From: Methylacidiphilaceae bacterium UBA1321
GTDB lineage: Bacteria > Verrucomicrobiota > Verrucomicrobiia > Methylacidiphilales > UBA1321
Length of the DNA stretch: 15,726 nt
Direction: 5' to 3'
NCBI GenBank assembly: GCA_002306945.1
Contig: DBTH01000133.1
Coordinates: 6,465 to 22,190 of the forward strand
How positions within the stretch are numbered: position 1 is the stretch's first letter; each line of letters opens with the position of its first letter. Position numbers and translations under genes: made by a program. Under the pieces are notes generated by a model that saw only the letters and a list, made by a program, of their open reading frames with translations, did no database searches and was not told where the DNA came from. Below, in pieces: positions 1 through 7,733 of this stretch.

Positions 1-261
1 GCCACCGGCCACCCGAGCTTCGTCATGAGCGCCTCCTTCACCAATCAGGTCGTTGCGCAGATCGAACTCTGGAGCAATCGCGAAACCAACAAGTACAAGC
101 GTGGGGAACTTTACGTCCTGCCCAAGATTCTGGACGAAAAAGTCGCACGCCTGCACCTCGGTAAACTCGGAGCGCGTATTGATGAGTTGACGCCCAAACA
201 GGCAGAATATCTCGGCGTGCCGGTCGAAGGCCCGTACAAGCCCGAACATTACCGCTACTAA
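1..261 (+). CDS. ahcY: S-adenosylhomocysteine hydrolase, C-terminal fragment
   Basis: Partial gene: the reading frame is open from base 1, with no start in the window, and stops with TAA at 259-261. It gives 86 residues. They match the C-terminal end of adenosylhomocysteinase: the GHPSFVMSASFTNQ stretch that follows the NAD-binding domain, the QIELW helix, the LPK.LDE.VA.LHL segment, and the family's hallmark terminus ending KPEHYRY, where the Lys and Tyr reach into the NAD site of the neighbouring subunit. The enzyme reversibly cleaves S-adenosylhomocysteine to adenosine and homocysteine in the cytoplasm and keeps the methylation cycle running. It is followed directly by a strong terminator, so it probably ends its own transcript and is not joined to the pilus genes. 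The identity is very secure from this tail alone. Confidence 0.96.
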   Translation, partial: ATGHPSFVMSASFTNQVVAQIELWSNRETNKYKRGELYVLPKILDEKVARLHLGKLGARIDELTPKQAEYLGVPVEGPYKPEHYRY

Positions 262-304
262 GTAGCACGGTAGTGCGGTCGATCTCGAATCGACTTAATA
301 ATTC

Positions 305-345
305 AGCCCGGAGTCGGTGAAAACTGACTCCGGGCTGTTGTGTTT
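305..345 (+). terminator. Rho-independent terminator of ahcY
   Basis: The arms at 305-318 and 323-336 form a 14-pair stem with one G-T pair, capped by a GAAA tetraloop (319-322). A T-rich run (GTTGTGTTT) follows. It lies 44 bases after the ahcY stop. Two smaller hairpins sit between the stop and the terminator (265-276 and 278-294). The lower stem core AGCCCGGAG recurs in the terminator at 11028-11058. Confidence 0.9.
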
Positions 346-566
346 CAGCGGGGTTCAATAAATAACCCTATTTACTAGCAGCTGCTAAACGATTGAAGCG
401 AAGTCATTTGCTTGCGTCGCGCGTGCTTTATTGAAATTTTTTGCTTTCAAGCAACAATTCTGATTGTAAATCTCAGAGAAATCGGCGAAAAAAGAATCTT
501 ATACATTGCACGCTTAATTACGTAAATAGTTTGACCGCCACTCTTTAAGAAATTACATTAATTGCC
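346..566 (+). other. AT-rich intergenic leader before the pilus operon
   Basis: This stretch has no convincing gene. It is markedly richer in A and T than the surrounding coding DNA and must hold the promoter and 5' leader of the operon that starts at 567. Small dyads cluster at 431-467. Weak -10-like hexamers occur at 465-470 (TGTAAA) and 500-505 (TATACA), without a convincing -35 partner for the latter. No clear ribosome binding site precedes the ATG at 567; only TTAAGAAA at 545-552 is purine-rich. Confidence 0.5.
431..470 (+). promoter_or_regulatory. Candidate promoter/operator with small dyads
   Basis: Three small inverted repeats overlap here: TTGAAA/TTTCAA (431-436 and 445-450), TTGCTT-TC-AAGCAA (441-454, perfect) and ACAAT-TCTG-ATTGT (454-467, perfect). 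Two weak sigma70-like pairs can be drawn: TTGAAA(431)-16-AACAAT(453), or TTGCTT(441)-18-TGTAAA(465). The overlap of dyads with these boxes is what an operator would look like, but the hexamers are poor and AT-rich DNA gives such matches by chance. Low confidence. Confidence 0.22.
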
Positions 567-1199
567 ATGACAACTACATCCGGCCGTATTTCGTCATCAT
601 TAATTCCTCTACTACTTGTAATAGCGGCGTTTAATTTTTCTAAAGCTTTGGCTGAGGAGCCCGCTCCGATTACTTTGGAAAAAGTGGAGACCGATACGAT
701 TCGCGCGGATCGTTTCGGTGCCTCTCGACCTGGTGGCGGTTCGAAGGAGCAGAAGTGGATCATCATCGAATTTTCCTTTCTCACCAATCCGCCCAAGGAC
801 AAAAAAAACGACTTTCTGGATGAAGTTCAGTTCAAGGTGATGGTGGAAGCGCGCGAGGATGACGGTCCGCTGCGCGGCACGACGCCAGTCTTCCTCACAG
901 GCGAAGTCACCTACGTGTGTGTCTCGACCATGGGCAAGGGCATGGGATCGTTTTACATTTCGCCCGATGTGGCGGCCCGCTATCACATCGACCGGAGCCT
1001 GAGCCAGCTCAACGTCAACGTGCAGGCGTTCATCAACGGCCAATCGGTCAGTTCGAAGGACAAGCGCCGCGAAGACAAGGACGACTGGTATGCCAATTAC
1101 AAGACCATTCCGAATTTGGTGTTTACCAAAAACCAATCGCCTTTCATATTGAATGACCTTGATCGTTACCCGACGATCAAACCCAAAACCGGGAATTGA
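567..1199 (+). CDS. Secreted Amuc_1102-like protein, first gene of the pilus-type operon
   Basis: A 210-residue protein. The N-terminus reads as a Sec signal peptide: a polar start, a hydrophobic core at about residues 11-22 and a plausible ALA|E cleavage after residue 29. The mature part is soluble and strand-rich, with alternating patterns such as KWIIIEFSFLTN (63-74), FLDEVQFKVMVEA (83-95) and VTYVCVSTM (114-122), and a tail mentioning no membrane anchor. By position directly upstream of pilM and by size it corresponds to Akkermansia Amuc_1102, which I recall as having an immunoglobulin-like fold related to pilus proteins. The homology is inferred mainly from gene order; sequence motifs are not diagnostic. 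Only 21 bases separate it from pilM, so the two are surely co-transcribed. Its role is unknown; a periplasmic or surface accessory of the pilus-like complex is likely. The ATG at 567 is chosen because it yields the full signal peptide. Confidence 0.75.
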   Translation: MTTTSGRISSSLIPLLLVIAAFNFSKALAEEPAPITLEKVETDTIRADRFGASRPGGGSKEQKWIIIEFSFLTNPPKDKKNDFLDEVQFKVMVEAREDDGPLRGTTPVFLTGEVTYVCVSTMGKGMGSFYISPDVAARYHIDRSLSQLNVNVQAFINGQSVSSKDKRREDKDDWYANYKTIPNLVFTKNQSPFILNDLDRYPTIKPKTGN

Positions 1200-1220
1200 A
1201 GTTTTAAAGAGATTTGTACC

Positions 1221-3026
1221 ATGGCTGGAGCTGCTCGAATTGTCGCCTTGGATGTGGGTACTTGCACCGTCAAGGCGGCGGAGTTTTTAATTTCTCCCAA
1301 CGCCACCCTGACGTTGAATCGCTATGGTATTCAGGAATTGGGCCTCGATCCGAACAAGGAAGAAGACCGTGCCCCGTTCATCATCCAGGCGGTCACCGAT
1401 GTCCTCAAGCGCACCGGGATCAAGCCGCACAAGGCGGTCATTTCCGTTTCCGGCCAGTCGGTCTTCATGCGTTTCGTCAAACTGCCGCCGGTCGACGCCA
1501 TTCAGGTCGAGCAGATGATCGGATTCGAAGCGCAACAGAACGTCCCGTTCCCCATCAACGAAGTGGTTTGGGATTACCAGGTCATGCCGGGCCGTGGCGG
1601 CAGCGGTGAGAACGAAGCCATCATCGTCGCGATGAAAGCCGACTTGCTCGAATCCGAGCACCGCTCGTCCGAAGCCGCCGGACTAAAGACTGCCCTGATC
1701 GACGTTGCGCCCCTGGCCCTCTACAACGCCTACCGGTACAATTACGACACCAACGACCAGTGCACGTTGGTCATCGATCTGGGTGCCCGCACGACCAATC
1801 TCCTTTTCATCGAGGGCAACAACCTCTACACCCGCGGCATTCCGATTGCGGGTAATCTCATTTCGCAAAACATCTGCAACGAAATGCAGGAGCCGTTCGT
1901 GGCGTCCGAGACGTTGAAGAAGGGCAAGGGTTTTGTCAGCCTCGGCGGCGCCTATGCCGATCCCGAGGATCGCGACTCCGCCCGCATATCGAAACTGATC
2001 CGCAGCACGATGACCCGGTTGCACAACGAAATCAACCGCTCCATCAGCTTCTACCGCACCCATCAGGGCGGCAGCGCGCCCAAGCGAGTATTCCTCACCG
2101 GCGGCAGCAGTCAGATTCCGTACGTCGACGTATTCATCGGCGAGAAACTCAATCTCCCGGTCGAATACTTCAATCCGCTCCAGAACGTCAACATCGCCGC
2201 CGGAATCGACCGTGACCAGTTGACCAACCAGAGCTGTTTCATGGGCGAACTGGTCGGCCTGGCCCTGCGCGAGAGCGGCACCTGTCCCGTCGAGATCAGT
2301 CTGATTCCCCCGGCCTTGAAGGCGACTCAGGCGCGGCGCCGGACGCAACCGTATTATCTGCTGGCGCTCGCGGTCTGGATTCTGATGTTTGTCCTGGTGG
2401 TCTTGTGGAATTTGCAGCAGAAGGCGATTGCCGACGAAGTGACCGGGCAATTGCGTTCGAGCACCGGCAAGCTCTCCGCGCTCTCTCAAAAAATCAAGCC
2501 GCTGGAGACCCAGCTCGACGGTTTGAATGCCCAGTTCGGCACCGTCAATAAACTCCAGCTTCAGCGCAATGCCTGGGCCGATTTGTTGAACGACATCAAT
2601 AAGGCCATTCCCGACGGCGTCTGGATTACCTCCCTGACCCCGATGGTCAACGGAAACGCCGTTGACGGTGGCGATTTGCCCGGTGCAGGACGTCCTCCCA
2701 TGGCGCCTCCTGCCGCGGGACGTCCCGGCAATAACCGCCCCGGACAGGGTGGGGGGAATCCCGGACAAGGCGGCAACGGACCGCAGATCAACCAGATTTA
2801 TGTCCGCGGCCTTTACCACGCCAGCCCGAAAACCAAGGGTTTGGGAGTCGAAGTCCTGAATAAATTTGTCGTCAGTCTCGCTCAATCCCCATGGTTCGAT
2901 ATTGACGCGGCTCACCCCGACAAGTCGATTGTCACCTCGACGACGGTACAAGCCGACAGCGAACACCTTGCCCTGGACTTCCAGTTGAGCCTGAAGCTGA
3001 AGAAACAGATCGATTTGTCACCCTGA
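1221..3026 (+). CDS. pilM: PilM-PilN fusion: actin-like ATPase joined to a membrane-anchored periplasmic arm
   Basis: 601 residues, far longer than a typical PilM of about 350. Residues 1-360 are the actin-like PilM domain: phosphate-1 motif ALDVGTCTVKAAEF (9-22), phosphate-2 LVIDLGARTTNLLFIEG (183-199) and the adenosine-site segment VFLTGGSSQIPYVD (290-303). In type IV pili PilM is cytoplasmic, binds ATP and captures the N-terminal tail of PilN. Here the chain continues through basic ARRRTQ into a transmembrane segment (about 377-398), a heptad-like helix (about 400-440), a PilN-like stretch (W452 to SL472, with IPDGVWITSL), a Gly/Pro-rich linker (about 484-520) and a final strand-helix-strand part (523-598). 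This second half has PilN architecture, so the PilM-PilN contact has become covalent. AAAGAG at 1206-1211 is a reasonable ribosome site. It corresponds to Akkermansia Amuc_1101. The PilM call is firm; the PilN half is inferred from layout and short motifs. Confidence 0.9.
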   Translation: MAGAARIVALDVGTCTVKAAEFLISPNATLTLNRYGIQELGLDPNKEEDRAPFIIQAVTDVLKRTGIKPHKAVISVSGQSVFMRFVKLPPVDAIQVEQMIGFEAQQNVPFPINEVVWDYQVMPGRGGSGENEAIIVAMKADLLESEHRSSEAAGLKTALIDVAPLALYNAYRYNYDTNDQCTLVIDLGARTTNLLFIEGNNLYTRGIPIAGNLISQNICNEMQEPFVASETLKKGKGFVSLGGAYADPEDRDSARISKLIRSTMTRLHNEINRSISFYRTHQGGSAPKRVFLTGGSSQIPYVDVFIGEKLNLPVEYFNPLQNVNIAAGIDRDQLTNQSCFMGELVGLALRESGTCPVEISLIPPALKATQARRRTQPYYLLALAVWILMFVLVVLWNLQQKAIADEVTGQLRSSTGKLSALSQKIKPLETQLDGLNAQFGTVNKLQLQRNAWADLLNDINKAIPDGVWITSLTPMVNGNAVDGGDLPGAGRPPMAPPAAGRPGNNRPGQGGGNPGQGGNGPQINQIYVRGLYHASPKTKGLGVEVLNKFVVSLAQSPWFDIDAAHPDKSIVTSTTVQADSEHLALDFQLSLKLKKQIDLSP

Positions 3027-3043
3027 CGTTCCCATTTGCGCCC

Positions 3044-4018
3044 ATGGCCTTTAAACTTTCCAAATTTGACGTTTGCATGATTGCGGCTTTTGTCGTTGCG
3101 ACAGGAGCGGGCATCGGCGGCTATTTTTACACAAGTGGCCTCGTGGGAGAGTCCAAGACCGAACTCGGTAACGCCGGGAGCGAGCTGCAAAAACTCGTCA
3201 AGAGCCGTTACTTCCCCAGCGACGACAACATCAAGGCGCTTACGGCCGATGTCGACCAGCTCAACTCTGTCCTCTCTCCGATCCAGGACAAGACCCTCAA
3301 GCCCGACAGCGAAAAGCTCCTCGCCATCGCTCCGAAGAATCCGGTCATTTGGAAAAGTCAGGATCTCGACGAGACCGTCAAGCAACTCACCGTGTTGGCG
3401 CAAAACAAAAAAGTTCATCTGCCCAACGATTACTATTTCAGCTTCTCGCGTTACCAGCGCAACAATCCGAGCGAACAGGCCACCGTCGTCCTGGGCAAGC
3501 AACTTTACGGAATTCAGCAACTGGCCACGACATTGTTTGAGATCAGCGGCGGCAATGCCATCTCCAGTCTCAAGGGCATTCGTCGTGCAGGCGAGGACGA
3601 ATCGCCCGCAGCGCCAGCGGCGGGAGGTTCGGCACCGGCGAGCGATTCCGGACCGGAAACCATCCGGGTGCCGATCCAGACCGGTGGAAACGGGCTTTAT
3701 CGCCTCTACCCCTTCGAAGTGGAATTTACCGGATCGCCCTACGGCTTGCGCTCGTTCCTCAACAAGCTTCAGCAGGTTCCCGTCCTCTTTATCGTGCGCT
3801 ACGTACAGGTCAGCAACACCCGTCCCGATTCTCCGAAGTACAGCGATCTGAGCAAAGCGGTTGTAGGCGGCGATTCCCGTTCCGGCAGCGGAGCCGCCGG
3901 GCGCGACTTTATTTTTGGCGCCGAACAGATTCAGGTGCGCCTGCGGGTCGACATGGTCGAATGGCTTGGTGAAAAAGAAAAAGAGGGCAACAAGCCGGCC
4001 GCAAAACCAGCGAAGTGA
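3044..4018 (+). CDS. Amuc_1100-like PilO-type inner-membrane/periplasmic protein
   Basis: 324 residues, close to the 317 of Akkermansia Amuc_1100. A short basic cytoplasmic tail, one transmembrane helix (about 10-31), then a periplasmic helical region (35-80) and two alpha/beta domains. The second domain gives the recognisable match: PFEVEFTGSPYGLRSFLNKL (222-241) followed by LFIVRYVQVSN parallels the Amuc_1100 segment PLEIAFQG...LFTVNSIRIRN, and near the end FGAEQIQVRLRVDMVEW (291-307) parallels GKEQVFVQVSLNLVHF. A Pro/Ala/Gly/Ser linker (about 188-204) separates the domains. This topology and fold are those of PilO/PilN-type pilus alignment proteins. Amuc_1100 itself is known as a TLR2-activating protein of Akkermansia. 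The gene starts 17 bases after pilM and its stop overlaps a possible GTG of the next gene, so it is tightly coupled. Confidence 0.85.
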   Translation: MAFKLSKFDVCMIAAFVVATGAGIGGYFYTSGLVGESKTELGNAGSELQKLVKSRYFPSDDNIKALTADVDQLNSVLSPIQDKTLKPDSEKLLAIAPKNPVIWKSQDLDETVKQLTVLAQNKKVHLPNDYYFSFSRYQRNNPSEQATVVLGKQLYGIQQLATTLFEISGGNAISSLKGIRRAGEDESPAAPAAGGSAPASDSGPETIRVPIQTGGNGLYRLYPFEVEFTGSPYGLRSFLNKLQQVPVLFIVRYVQVSNTRPDSPKYSDLSKAVVGGDSRSGSGAAGRDFIFGAEQIQVRLRVDMVEWLGEKEKEGNKPAAKPAK

Positions 4019-4020
4019 TT

Positions 4021-5064
4021 ATGCAAAACGCCTGGGACAAAATCATATTATCAGTCAGCCTCTTCCTCCTTGCGGTGGTAGCGCTCCTCCTTGCCTTTTT
4101 CTTCCCCACCAAAGAAGCGATCATCGGCACCAACAATCCCAACCCTTCCGGTTCCAAGGTCGCCCGCATCGATGCCAAGCAGACCGATGCATTGACGCAG
4201 GGCTGGCTCCAGCCGTCCCAATGGAACGAGAGCGAAAGCAAACACAAACTCTTCGTCTCCGAACTATTCTTCTACGACAAGGGCGAGGACAAAATTTTTG
4301 CCGCCGATCCCCAGAAGACCGAGATCAAGGGCATCCCCCTCTGGTGGCTCCAGAAATACAATCTCGACGTCAAAAGCGCCACCGTGGATCGTGACGATCC
4401 GGATGGAGACGGCTTTACCAATTTCACCGAATTCAAGGCGGAGACCGATCCGCGTGATCCCAATAGCCACCCGTCGTATCTGGCGTTGCTTCGCCTGAAA
4501 TCATTTGACCGAATCCGGTTCCGCATCCGTTTCCAGACCGTCAACGAACTCAACGGTGAAAAAGTTTTCCAGATCAATCTGCTCGATGCCAAGATCAAAA
4601 AATCCCACCTCGTCAAGATCGGTGCCAATCTCGAAGGCTACGTGGTGACCAAATACGAGGAAAAAATCGTCAAGCGTTACAACGAGCGCACAAAAGTGGA
4701 GGAAGAAGTGAATGAATCCGCTCTGACCATTGAGAAACCCGAGATCGGATTCAAGATCGATTTGATTTACAACAAGGACATCGACTCCCCTGAGTCCACG
4801 GCCCACTTCATCATGCTACTTCCCGGTAAGACCGAGAATGAAATCATTGTCCACCGAGGCGAAGAGTTTTCCATTCCGCAAGAACCCAACGTCAAGTACA
4901 AGCTTTACTCAGTCGATTCGGATGCCTCAGGCGATAAAGCGACAGCAACTATCCATGAAGTCGCCTCTCCCGATAAGCCGGAAATCAAGATTCCCAAGGT
5001 ACAGAACGAAGATTACGACAGCATGCCTGCTGCCAGCAGGCCTACCGAGAATAGAAGCAACTAA
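4021..5064 (+). CDS. Amuc_1099-like bitopic protein with an EF-hand-type calcium loop, in the PilP position
   Basis: 347 residues from the ATG at 4021. An in-frame GTG at 4015 would add two residues and overlap the previous stop; ATG is preferred, but both are possible. A transmembrane helix (about 7-28) anchors a large periplasmic part. Residues 106-150 carry a motif common in Verrucomicrobiota and Planctomycetota envelope proteins: IPLWWLQKYNLD, then a 12-residue loop with Asp at positions 1, 3 and 5, Gly at 6, Asn at 9 and Glu at 12 (D126 to E137), then TDPRDPNSHP. This is an EF-hand/thrombospondin-3-like calcium site. The rest is beta-rich, including charged strands around 160-300 and a Pro/Lys/Asp-rich tail. 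It matches Akkermansia Amuc_1099 by position and layout. Lying between the PilO-like gene and the secretin, it occupies the place of pilP, which links PilO to PilQ; an equivalent bridging role is inferred. Confidence 0.75.
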   Translation: MQNAWDKIILSVSLFLLAVVALLLAFFFPTKEAIIGTNNPNPSGSKVARIDAKQTDALTQGWLQPSQWNESESKHKLFVSELFFYDKGEDKIFAADPQKTEIKGIPLWWLQKYNLDVKSATVDRDDPDGDGFTNFTEFKAETDPRDPNSHPSYLALLRLKSFDRIRFRIRFQTVNELNGEKVFQINLLDAKIKKSHLVKIGANLEGYVVTKYEEKIVKRYNERTKVEEEVNESALTIEKPEIGFKIDLIYNKDIDSPESTAHFIMLLPGKTENEIIVHRGEEFSIPQEPNVKYKLYSVDSDASGDKATATIHEVASPDKPEIKIPKVQNEDYDSMPAASRPTENRSN

Positions 5065-5112
5065 GTTACGCCAATTCATTAAGCTAATTGACTTTTTACT
5101 AATATTTCAATA

Positions 5113-5119
5113 AAAGGAA
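5113..5119 (+). promoter_or_regulatory. Ribosome binding site that fixes the first secretin's start
   Basis: AAAGGAA lies seven bases before the ATG at 5127. A TTG six bases further upstream (5121) is also in frame but would sit almost on top of this site, so ATG 5127 is the better start. Confidence 0.7.
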
Positions 5120-5126
5120 CTTGAGC

Positions 5127-7712
5127 ATGAACCGATTTTTCCTCCAACTACTGTGCCTCGGGCTGCTGTTACAATCATTAGTATGGACGGCGTCAGCGCA
5201 GACCGATGCCGCGCCCAAAATCGATACCAATGCGGATAACGCCACGGCACCGGCTCCCCTGATTGGACCGGAATCTGACGCCAATGCCAGTCCCGCTTCC
5301 AAAGCGGCGCAAATGGAAACGATCAAGCGTCAGGAACTCTCTTTTGCCTCCAACGAGGCCATTACGGACGGTGAGAAACTCTTCCGCGCCGGACAGCTTG
5401 ATGCGGCGGCTGAACGTTTCAAATACGCCCTCGAAAACCTTCCTCAGAACGGAGACGCCGCTCCCATTCGCCTCAAGGCAGCCAAAGGCTTGGCGGCGGT
5501 TCGCGTTGAGCAAGGCGACGCCGCCTTCAAGGCCAAGAAATACGAGGCTTCTCTGAAGCTCTATCAGGAAGCATTGGATTTGGTTCCCGATAGCGGCACC
5601 TGCCGCTCCCGTGTCGAACGTGCCAAGGACAAGGTTGACGACTTTCAGAAATCCGCCAAGGACGTTCGCGGCACCGAGAACAATCCGGCCCTGACTCCGG
5701 AAGTCCGTGAGAAGATGGCTCGCATTCAACAACTCTATTTTGAAGGCGAACGCTTCTATGAAACCGGCCAGTACGAAGAAGCCGACAAGCGTTACAAGCA
5801 GATATTGGCTCTGGATCCGACTAACAAGGCCGCTCGCTCCCGTCTTGCCAAGCTCGACAAGATGCGCACCCAGATTGCCGAGAAGCAGAAAAAAGCTGTC
5901 CGGGATGAGGCGATTGAGAAGGTTGGCAGTTTGTGGCCTGAAAAGGTTCCCGCCAGCTACGGACGCAAAACGACCGTTGCCAGCGGAACCGAGAGCAGCG
6001 AATCCAAGTACGCCCGGATGGTCAAGAAGCTTCAGGACATGCGCATTCCGAATTTGAGCTTCAACCAGGCCGACATTCAGACGGTCATACAGGTATTGAC
6101 CTCCAAGAGTCGCGAGTTGGACAAGGGAGACGGCATCAACTTCGTCCTGAAAACCGAACCGAGCGCTCCGGCGGCTGCGGCCACAGGGGATAAACCGGCC
6201 GATGGTGCGCCAGCGGCTCCCGCTGCCCAGCCTACCCCGATTCCTCCGGTCACCCTCAACCTCACCGACGCCCCGATGATGGACGTTCTGCGCTTCATTT
6301 CACAGATCACTAATTTGCAGGTGAAAGTTGAGGAGTATGCTGTATTTCTCCTGCCGCCCAACGATGCTTCCGATGTTCTCCAGACCCGTCCGTATGCAGT
6401 GCCGGCCAACTTCTTTGAAGGGGGATTGAGGCCCGCGACGGCGGCGGCAGGCAGCACGGCGGCAACAGTGGTTTCCTCTGTCAAAATCGACGTCAAACAG
6501 CAGTTGACCGATAAGGGTGTGCAATTTCCCGAAGGCGCAACGGCGGCTTTCCTGGCCGGCTCCAGCCGCCTGGTTGTGAAGAACACGCCTGACCAACTCG
6601 ACATCATCCAGAACCTGATCGATTCCAGTAACGTCGAAGTTCCCCAGGTCGAAATCGAAACCCGCCTGACCGAGTTCACCGACGACCAGTTGAAGGCCCT
6701 GACCTTTAACTACTACTACTCCTCCAGCACCGTTCTTGGAAGCTCTGCGGCCGGAACTCCCGCCAATGTCAGCACCTACGGTTATTCGACGCTGGGCGAA
6801 CCGACCAACCAGTCTCTGGGTACTTTCGGAGCGATCGTTCCGAACAGCCTGGACGCCGTCCTGGCCAATAACGTCAGCACTGGCGACGGATCTGCGCGCA
6901 ACTACCTCTATCCTGCCGGTAGCGACAATCAATACCTCTCCACCCAGAATTTCAATACCATTGGATTCGGTGGAGTCCTCGGCAGCAACGCCTGGGGCGT
7001 CATTTGCAATCTTGTCGACAACATGAAGGGCGTCGACCTCCTCTCCGCTCCGAAAGTCACGACCAAAAACCGCACCCGCGCCAAGATCGAGATCATCCGC
7101 GAACTGCGTTACCCGAGCGAATTCGAGCGGCCCACGGTCAATTCCACACCGTTCGAAATCCAGACCGGTTCGACCATTCTTGGAACGGCGGTCTATCAGC
7201 AGGTCTACCTTTCCCTGCCGGCCACGCCCCGTCAATTCTCGGTCAAGCCCATTGGTGTGACTATGGAAGTGACGCCGACCACTTATCCGGATCAGCGCAT
7301 CGACCTCGAACTGCAGCCCGAAGTGGTCGATTTCGAAGGTTTCATCAATTACGGCCAGCCGATCATGGTTCGCTCTTCGACCGAGTCGCCAGCTTCGGTT
7401 GAAACCGATTCCGTGGTCAATATGCCAGTCTTCAACGTCCGCAGCATCACCACCAAGGTGCAGGTGCTCGACGGCCAGACCGTCGTGCTGGGCGGTTTGA
7501 TTCGTGAAGATCGCCAGCATGTCGACGACAAGGTGCCGATTCTGGGGGACATGCCGCTGGTCGGGCGTTTCTTCCAGAGCAAGATCGACAAGACGGTCAA
7601 GCGCAACCTTATGATTTTCGTGACTGCCAAGCTCATCAAATCCGACGGGCAGGCGGTTTATAACCAGGACCTCGCGGTGGTAACTCCCAAAACGGAAGCC
7701 AGTGGACAATAA
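5127..7712 (+). CDS. TPR-secretin, PilQ/GspD type (Amuc_1098-like), first copy
   Basis: 861 residues. A clear signal peptide (hydrophobic core 3-19, TASA|Q cleavage near 24) is followed by an acidic/Ala-Pro linker. Next come helical repeats of TPR type (about 76-150 and 198-245, e.g. GERFYETGQYEEADKRYKQI). Two secretin N-domain-like segments follow: 305-343, and 374-412 with VTLNLTDAPMMDVLRFISQI. They are split by an Ala/Pro insertion at about 345-374. An N1/NolW-like ring domain lies at about 458-503. The pore-forming secretin domain (about 503-838) contains SAPKVTTKNRTRAKI, the conserved QTVVLGGLIRED and the signature VPILGDMPLVGRFF (803-816). Such proteins form outer-membrane rings through which pili or secreted proteins pass. 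It lies 62 bases after the Amuc_1099-like gene, the widest gap in the operon. The TPR-plus-secretin layout corresponds to Akkermansia Amuc_1098. The secretin identity is certain; the substrate is unknown. Confidence 0.93.
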   Translation: MNRFFLQLLCLGLLLQSLVWTASAQTDAAPKIDTNADNATAPAPLIGPESDANASPASKAAQMETIKRQELSFASNEAITDGEKLFRAGQLDAAAERFKYALENLPQNGDAAPIRLKAAKGLAAVRVEQGDAAFKAKKYEASLKLYQEALDLVPDSGTCRSRVERAKDKVDDFQKSAKDVRGTENNPALTPEVREKMARIQQLYFEGERFYETGQYEEADKRYKQILALDPTNKAARSRLAKLDKMRTQIAEKQKKAVRDEAIEKVGSLWPEKVPASYGRKTTVASGTESSESKYARMVKKLQDMRIPNLSFNQADIQTVIQVLTSKSRELDKGDGINFVLKTEPSAPAAAATGDKPADGAPAAPAAQPTPIPPVTLNLTDAPMMDVLRFISQITNLQVKVEEYAVFLLPPNDASDVLQTRPYAVPANFFEGGLRPATAAAGSTAATVVSSVKIDVKQQLTDKGVQFPEGATAAFLAGSSRLVVKNTPDQLDIIQNLIDSSNVEVPQVEIETRLTEFTDDQLKALTFNYYYSSSTVLGSSAAGTPANVSTYGYSTLGEPTNQSLGTFGAIVPNSLDAVLANNVSTGDGSARNYLYPAGSDNQYLSTQNFNTIGFGGVLGSNAWGVICNLVDNMKGVDLLSAPKVTTKNRTRAKIEIIRELRYPSEFERPTVNSTPFEIQTGSTILGTAVYQQVYLSLPATPRQFSVKPIGVTMEVTPTTYPDQRIDLELQPEVVDFEGFINYGQPIMVRSSTESPASVETDSVVNMPVFNVRSITTKVQVLDGQTVVLGGLIREDRQHVDDKVPILGDMPLVGRFFQSKIDKTVKRNLMIFVTAKLIKSDGQAVYNQDLAVVTPKTEASGQ

Positions 7713-7720
7713 TCCGAAAT

Positions 7721-7728
7721 GGAGAAAG
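7721..7728 (+). promoter_or_regulatory. Ribosome binding site of the second secretin
   Basis: GGAGAAAG lies five bases before the ATG at 7734. The earlier in-frame ATG at 7719 overlaps it and has no site of its own, so 7734 is preferred. A third in-frame ATG at 7755 would give a shorter, more typical signal peptide start but lacks as good a spacing. Confidence 0.6.
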
Positions 7729-7733
7729 ACAAA

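Noticed and set aside
2670..2780. Gly/Pro-rich repeats considered as a collagen-like or CRISPR-like repeat array
   Set aside because: The spacing is irregular, the repeats are short and in frame, and the segment is simply a low-complexity linker of the protein.
1683..2966. Long minus-strand frame (427 codons) opposite the PilM-PilN gene
   Set aside because: It is the mirror of a well-supported gene; its translation has no domain character and the forward frame carries clear motifs throughout.
5086..5116. TTGACT-like -35 before the first secretin, suggesting an internal promoter
   Set aside because: The only -10 at proper spacing (TAAAAG) is weak and would start transcription inside the ribosome site region; not supported as a promoter.
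6300..7709. Long minus-strand frame (469 codons) opposite the first secretin
   Set aside because: Antisense shadow caused by GC-biased codon positions; the forward strand encodes an unmistakable secretin.
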